Shown here one piece after another: positions 5,577 through 8,328 of a stretch of DNA of 8,328 nucleotides. Source of the DNA: Caulobacteraceae bacterium (GTDB lineage Bacteria > Pseudomonadota > Alphaproteobacteria > Caulobacterales > Caulobacteraceae). Below the pieces are notes generated by a model, which was not told the DNA's origin, made no database searches, and was given only the letters and a program-made list of their open reading frames with translations. A program made the translations under genes and the position numbers. Where the stretch lies: positions 1 to 8,328 of the forward strand of contig SDZP01000142.1 of the NCBI GenBank assembly GCA_004144935.1. The letters are read 5' to 3'. Each line of letters starts with the position of its first letter. The stretch's first letter is position 1.

Positions 5577-6208
5577 GGCCCGACCACCTTCTCGACCAGA
5601 CGGGCGACGATGGTCTCGGCCTGTTCTATCGACAGGGTCTGGTCCAGCCGCAGGCGGCGCCAGGTGTCGAAGCTCATGACCAGGTCCATCATCTCGACCA
5701 GCTCCGGGTCGGCCTTGATCTCGTCGGGCAACAGAGCGGTGGCCATCCCGCGCTGCAGCCGCACCAGGCTTTCGTGGGTCTTGTTGAGGAACGGCGAGCG
5801 GGCGCGATGGGCGTCGGCGGCGACCTGGAAGGGCATCATCTCCTCGAACAGCCGGACGCGGCGATGGATCAGGTTGCGCAGCCGCTCGCGCCAGGTCTCG
5901 CCGACCACCGGTTCGGCGGCGATCGGGACGAGCCGGGCCAGCATCATGGCGTGCATCTCGCGGTAGAGGCTGTCCATGTCGTTGAACAGCCGGAACACCG
6001 TGCGCAGGCCGACGCCGGCCCGTTCGGCGACGGCTTCGGCGGACGGCGCGGGGGCGCCTTCGCGGATCAGCTCCAGCATGGCGGCGACGATGCGCGCGCG
6101 GCTGGCCTCGGTCCGCAGGCGTCGACCGTCGGTGGCGATGGGAGGGTTGGCGGCCATGGCCTCCGCAATTGCCGTCGCCGGCCCGTGAAGTCCAGCCTCG
6201 GCCGTCAT
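5573..6208 (-). CDS. TetR/AcrR-family transcriptional regulator
   Basis: This 211-residue repressor-type protein has an N-terminal TetR DNA-binding domain at about residues 33-85, starting at TEASRARIVAAMLELI. The helix-turn-helix region is AEAVAERAGVGLRTVFRLF (58-76). The C-terminal helical part would bind a ligand and dimerise; its ligand cannot be predicted. About 30 residues precede the domain. An ATG at codon 18 (6157) is an alternative start, though its GGAGG lies only two bases away. The annotated ATG overlaps the stop of the upstream membrane gene as ATGA, and its own stop overlaps the TTG of the FGE gene. Its place in the dehalogenase operon suggests it controls that operon, probably at the TTGGCA-N7-TGCCAA palindrome at 7954-7972. 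That link is inference. Confidence 0.92.
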   Translation of the reverse strand: MTAEAGLHGPATAIAEAMAANPPIATDGRRLRTEASRARIVAAMLELIREGAPAPSAEAVAERAGVGLRTVFRLFNDMDSLYREMHAMMLARLVPIAAEPVVGETWRERLRNLIHRRVRLFEEMMPFQVAADAHRARSPFLNKTHESLVRLQRGMATALLPDEIKADPELVEMMDLVMSFDTWRRLRLDQTLSIEQAETIVARLVEKVVGP

Positions 6209-6630
6209 GCCTTGGGATCGCGCCGCAGCCGCCGGCCCAGCTCCCAGGCCAGGGCGATGGTCAGCACCGTGACCGTGGCGACCATGCCCGCGCGGCCCGG
6301 AATCTCGTGCGGCGGCGGCTTGCTGACGTAGGCGATGAACAGGCCCAGCACCGCCTTGAGGGCCTCGATCGCCAGCAGGGGCAGGGCGAAGGCGCGATAC
6401 CGTGCGGCGACGGCGAGGTCGATCAGGCCGGCCCCGATCTGCGCCACCCCCGTGGTCGCCAGCAGGAAGATCACCGTCTGGCCGCCCTGGTCGAGGTCGA
6501 AATGGGCGATGGAGCCCGCGCCGCTGTCCGGCAGGAAGGCATGCAGGCAGCCGCGGACGATGTTGACCACGCCCAGCAGCGCCAGCAGGGAGAGGCCGAC
6601 CCGCGAAATGGTCAGGCCGCCGGGCTGCAC
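6205..6630 (-). CDS. Four-helix integral membrane protein of unknown function
   Basis: I do not recognise the family. From the GTG at 6630 the protein has about 141 residues with four hydrophobic segments: roughly 9-31, 49-75, 80-102 and 115-135. Polar stretches lie between helices 1 and 2 (LPDSGAGSIAHFDLDQ) and between helices 3 and 4 (SKPPPHEIPGR). It ends with the basic tail GRRLRRDPKA. The start is uncertain. The GTG gives a 19-base overlap with the DUF1330 gene, while a CTG at 6615 would give a CTGA overlap in the style of its neighbours and 136 residues. The longer open frame back to 6756 is coding in another frame for DUF1330. Its stop overlaps the TetR start as ATGA, so it is co-translated with the operon. 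It could be a small transporter or membrane partner, but nothing shows this. Confidence 0.75.
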   Translation of the reverse strand: MQPGGLTISRVGLSLLALLGVVNIVRGCLHAFLPDSGAGSIAHFDLDQGGQTVIFLLATTGVAQIGAGLIDLAVAARYRAFALPLLAIEALKAVLGLFIAYVSKPPPHEIPGRAGMVATVTVLTIALAWELGRRLRRDPKA

Positions 6631-7022
6631 TGGATCAGCAGTTGGCCTTTCAGGCCCGCCTTGCGGTGCACCGCCATGGCGGCGACCTCCGGCGAGGTGG
6701 CGATCTCCACGAAGGCGGCGCGGCTGGGATATTCCATGATGGCGGCCACGTCCCACAGCTCGTCGACCTCGCCGATCACCAGGTGATCGATCTTGCTGGA
6801 GAAGATGATCCGCCCGCCCTTGGAGGCGACCAGGGCGCTCATCGGAGCCCCGTAGCGCATGTAGGCCTCGCGACCGCTGATCTTCGGCTCGGCCGGATCG
6901 TCGTACTGCGCGGTGTCGTGGAATTTCAACAGGTTGAGCATCTGGATGGGCTGGTCGCCGCCCAGGCCCAGCAGGCCTGCCAGCTGCTCCTGCTGGGGCA
7001 TGACACGGTTTTCGACGTTCAT
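6612..7022 (-). CDS. DUF1330-family protein (dimeric alpha/beta-barrel fold)
   Basis: The product has 136 residues, is soluble, and has no signal peptide. The core from IQMLNLLKF (26-34) through REAYMRYG (51-58), GGRIIFSSKID (69-79), DELWDVAAIMEYPSRAAFVEI (88-108) and the final AGLKGQLLI is the pattern of DUF1330. These ferredoxin-like proteins usually form dimers, and their substrates are mostly unknown. The start ATG at 7022-7020 overlaps the dehalogenase stop as ATGA, and GGAGA lies 6 bases upstream. Tight coupling to a dehalogenase suggests a role next to it, for example binding a substrate or product, but no catalytic residue assignment is possible. Confidence 0.85.
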   Translation of the reverse strand: MNVENRVMPQQEQLAGLLGLGGDQPIQMLNLLKFHDTAQYDDPAEPKISGREAYMRYGAPMSALVASKGGRIIFSSKIDHLVIGEVDELWDVAAIMEYPSRAAFVEIATSPEVAAMAVHRKAGLKGQLLIQCSPAA

Positions 7023-7912
7023 GGGCGATCTCCGGCGATGAAGGTTTCGATGAGCTGGGCGATCTCGGCGGGTTTGTCTTCCTGCAGGAAGTGCCCGCCG
7101 CCCTGGATGGTGACGTGAGGCTGCCCCTTGGCGCCGGGCAACCTGTCCTGGAAGGCGCGCTCGCCGCCGCGGGTGACGGGATCGCCGTCGCTGAAGGCGG
7201 TCAGGAAGGGCTTGTCGAAGGCTTCCAGAACCTTCCACGCCGCCAGGTTCTCGGCCACGGACGGGTGCTCGGGTGTGACCGGGACGAAGGTCGGGAAGAT
7301 CCGGGCCATGGTCTTGTAGGATTCGTCCGGATAGGGGGCGTCGTAGGCGGCGATCTCGGCCTCGTCGAGGGCGCGGCCCGATCCCATGTTGACGAAGGCC
7401 CCGGCCGGGAAGACCGGCATCGACTGGCTGACCTCCAGCCACTGCTTGAAGCCGTCGGTCATGCCAGACCCGGTCGGCAGGCCGGTGTTGGCGACGATGA
7501 CCCGCGCGAATCGCTCCGGAAACGCCGCCACCAGCCGCAGCCCGATCAGCCCACCCCAGTCCTGACAAAACAGGGTGATGTCCTTCAGATCGAGCGCCAG
7601 CAGCCAGGCGCTCATCCAGGCGACATGCTTTTCGTAGGAATAGTCGGCCTTGTCGGCCGGCTTGTCCGAACGCCCGAAGCCGATCAGGTCCGGCGCCAGA
7701 ACCCGATGCCTGCCCGACAGGCGGGGGATGATGTGGCGGTAGAGGTATGACCAGCTGGGCTCGCCGTGCATCAGCAGCACCGGCGAGGCGTCACCCGGCC
7801 CCTCGTCGACATAGGCCAGGCGCAGGCCCTCGCCGACCGTCGCATAGTGGGGCGCGAAGGCGAAATCCTTCAGCCCCTCGAACCGGTCGTCCGGCGTCCT
7901 CAACACCTGCAT
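7019..7912 (-). CDS. dhmA: Haloalkane dehalogenase, subfamily I (DhlA-like)
   Basis: This 297-residue alpha/beta hydrolase hydrolyses carbon-halogen bonds of haloalkanes to an alcohol plus halide in the cytoplasm. The N-terminus LRTPDDRF matches DhlA-like enzymes. HGEPSWSYLY (49-58) is the oxyanion loop, with Glu as in DhlA rather than the Asn of LinB/DhaA. The nucleophile is Asp118 in CQDWGG, with Trp119 as the first halide-binding residue. Trp158 in DGFKQWLE aligns with DhlA Trp175, the second halide ligand in the cap domain. The acid is probably Asp244 (SDGDPVT), and His274 lies in GGGHFLQED. It lacks the extra cap segment of DhlA, as it has 40 rather than 51 residues between nucleophile and second Trp. 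It is the first gene of a coupled operon, with AGGGA about 11 bases upstream of the ATG at 7912. The natural substrate is unknown, and a few family members act on other substrates. Confidence 0.93.
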   Translation of the reverse strand: MQVLRTPDDRFEGLKDFAFAPHYATVGEGLRLAYVDEGPGDASPVLLMHGEPSWSYLYRHIIPRLSGRHRVLAPDLIGFGRSDKPADKADYSYEKHVAWMSAWLLALDLKDITLFCQDWGGLIGLRLVAAFPERFARVIVANTGLPTGSGMTDGFKQWLEVSQSMPVFPAGAFVNMGSGRALDEAEIAAYDAPYPDESYKTMARIFPTFVPVTPEHPSVAENLAAWKVLEAFDKPFLTAFSDGDPVTRGGERAFQDRLPGAKGQPHVTIQGGGHFLQEDKPAEIAQLIETFIAGDRP

Positions 7913-7935
7913 CTGCTCTGTCTTCCCTGATCGCC

Positions 7936-7965
7936 TTGACGGCGTCGATTAATTTGGCATTATTA
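7936..7965 (+). promoter_or_regulatory. Rightward sigma-70-type promoter candidate
   Basis: TTGACG (7936-7941) is followed by an AT-rich -10 candidate, ATTATT at 17 bases or TTATTA (7960-7965) at 18 bases. It points at the GTG of the DsbA-like gene at 8022. It shares its -10 region with the opposing promoter. Confidence 0.5.
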
Positions 7966-7972
7966 GTGCCAA
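7954..7972. promoter_or_regulatory. Operator-like palindrome over the shared -10 region
   Basis: TTGGCA (7954-7959) and TGCCAA (7967-7972) are perfect inverted half-sites separated by 7 bases and centred at 7963. The two opposing TTGACG boxes (7936-7941 and 7985-7990) are symmetric about the same base. A dimer bound here would cover both -10 elements. The obvious candidate regulator is the TetR protein of the operon, which is inference. Confidence 0.6.
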
Positions 7973-7990
7973 TTGTTTTGGGGGCGTCAA
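7960..7990 (-). promoter_or_regulatory. Leftward sigma-70-type promoter candidate of the dehalogenase operon
   Basis: Read leftwards, TTGACG (7990-7985) is followed by ACTAAT at 17 bases or TAATAA (7965-7960) at 19 bases. Transcription would start near 7952 and give a leader of about 40 bases before the ATG at 7912. Confidence 0.5.
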
Positions 7991-8021
7991 GCCACCTGTT
8001 TCGAAATGGGGAGCAATCGCG

Positions 8022-8220
8022 GTGTCTGAAGGCGAACCGGCCGGCGGCGTGATCCGCTATTTCCACCAGGCGGAAGATCCCTACAGCCATCTGGCGGTGC
8101 AGCTGCTGCCGCGACTGGCCGCCAGCTACGATGTGGCCGTCGAGGTCTTCCTGGTCCCCGCCCCCATCGAGAGCGCCGCCCCCGACCGCGAACGCCTGGC
8201 CGGCTGGAGCCTGCGGGACG
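8022..8220 (+). CDS. DsbA / 2-hydroxychromene-2-carboxylate isomerase-like protein, N-terminal part only
   Basis: The start is GTG at 8022 with GGGGAG 8 bases upstream. The first 66 residues read like the thioredoxin-fold beginning of the DsbA/HCCA-isomerase (kappa GST-like) group: a first strand GVIRYFHQAEDPYSHLAVQL, then a helix and the strand VAVEVFLVPAP. The redox CxxC of DsbA is replaced by DPYSH, as in isomerase-type members, where a Ser follows the first strand. It is therefore probably a glutathione-dependent isomerase or transferase rather than a disulfide oxidase. The frame stays open to 8294, but everything from 8221 is the reverse complement of the upstream promoter region, so the last 24 or so residues are not real. 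The family's usual length is about 200 residues or more; the remainder lies outside the window. It diverges from the dehalogenase operon and shares its control region. Confidence 0.55.
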
Positions 8221-8328
8221 CCGCGATTGCTCCCCATTTCGAAACAGGTGGCTTGACGCCCCCAAAACAATTGGCACTAATAATGCCAAATTAATCGACG
8301 CCGTCAAGGCGATCAGGGAAGACAGAGC

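Larger units (their letters stand above)
7915..8328. repeat. Right-end perfect inverted repeat (108-bp arms, 198-bp loop)
   Basis: Bases 7915-8022 are the exact reverse complement of 8221-8328, and the outer limit is the last base of the window. The left arm is the genuine intergenic region with the divergent promoters, the Shine-Dalgarno and the first base of the rightward start codon. The right arm breaks a gene in the middle of its domain, so it is most likely a fold-back copy. The loop 8023-8220 holds unique coding sequence. Confidence 0.95.

Noticed and set aside
1..8328. Linear replicon with hairpin telomeres
   Set aside because: Closed hairpin telomeres read as perfect palindromes without long loops. 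Here the loops are 24 and 198 bases, the genes are chromosomal and there is no protelomerase or plasmid gene.
7915..8328. Phase-variable invertible promoter flanked by inverted repeats
   Set aside because: The segment between the arms is the beginning of an ordinary gene with its ribosome binding site in the left arm. No recombinase is nearby, and the structure ends exactly at the sequence edge, like the one at the other end.

Overview
The window is about 70% GC and looks like chromosomal DNA of an alphaproteobacterium, most likely Caulobacterales (Caulobacter, Phenylobacterium or Brevundimonas type). The grounds are base composition and codon use, a run of tightly overlapping genes, a haloalkane dehalogenase of the DhlA-like subfamily I known from Caulobacter, and two promoters of the GGAAC-N16-(C/T)GTT type read by the alphaproteobacterial general stress sigma factor EcfG (SigT in Caulobacter). 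The genus is inference. I see no rRNA or tRNA gene, CRISPR array, insertion sequence or phage gene.

Layout, right to left, because almost everything is on the minus strand. At 7936-7990 a symmetric divergent control region separates a rightward DsbA/HCCA-isomerase-like gene (from 8022, cut off by the window end) from a leftward operon. The operon is haloalkane dehalogenase (7912-7019), DUF1330 protein (7022-6612), four-helix membrane protein (about 6630-6205), TetR regulator (6208-5573), and a lipoprotein formylglycine-generating-enzyme homologue (5576-4656). Consecutive genes overlap by a few bases at every junction (ATGA or TTGA type). A nitronate-monooxygenase-like flavoprotein follows after 35 bases (4620-3673). 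Next come a strong hairpin (3639-3668), a SpoU/TrmH rRNA or tRNA methyltransferase (3636-2821), a large-subunit catalase KatE (2760-661) and a 54-residue membrane protein (611-447). The KatE gene and the small gene each have their own EcfG-type promoter, so the left part is a stress-response block and the right part a TetR-controlled catabolic or detoxification block. Bases 118-446 hold no convincing gene, only structured DNA and a terminator.

Both ends of the window are perfect inverted repeats that stop exactly at the window boundary: 93-bp arms around a 24-bp loop on the left (1-93/118-210) and 108-bp arms around a 198-bp loop on the right (7915-8022/8221-8328). Bases 1-93 and 8221-8328 are therefore most likely fold-back (snap-back) copies made during amplification or assembly, and should not be read as genomic sequence without checking.

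The points most worth a second look are the EcfG promoter pair, the coupled dehalogenase-TetR-FGE operon with its symmetric operator, the outer-membrane-type lipoprotein FGE with an intact cysteine pair, a Cys in KatE at the position of the E. coli HPII His that cross-links to the haem tyrosine, and the loss of the usual active-site His in the nitronate-monooxygenase homologue.
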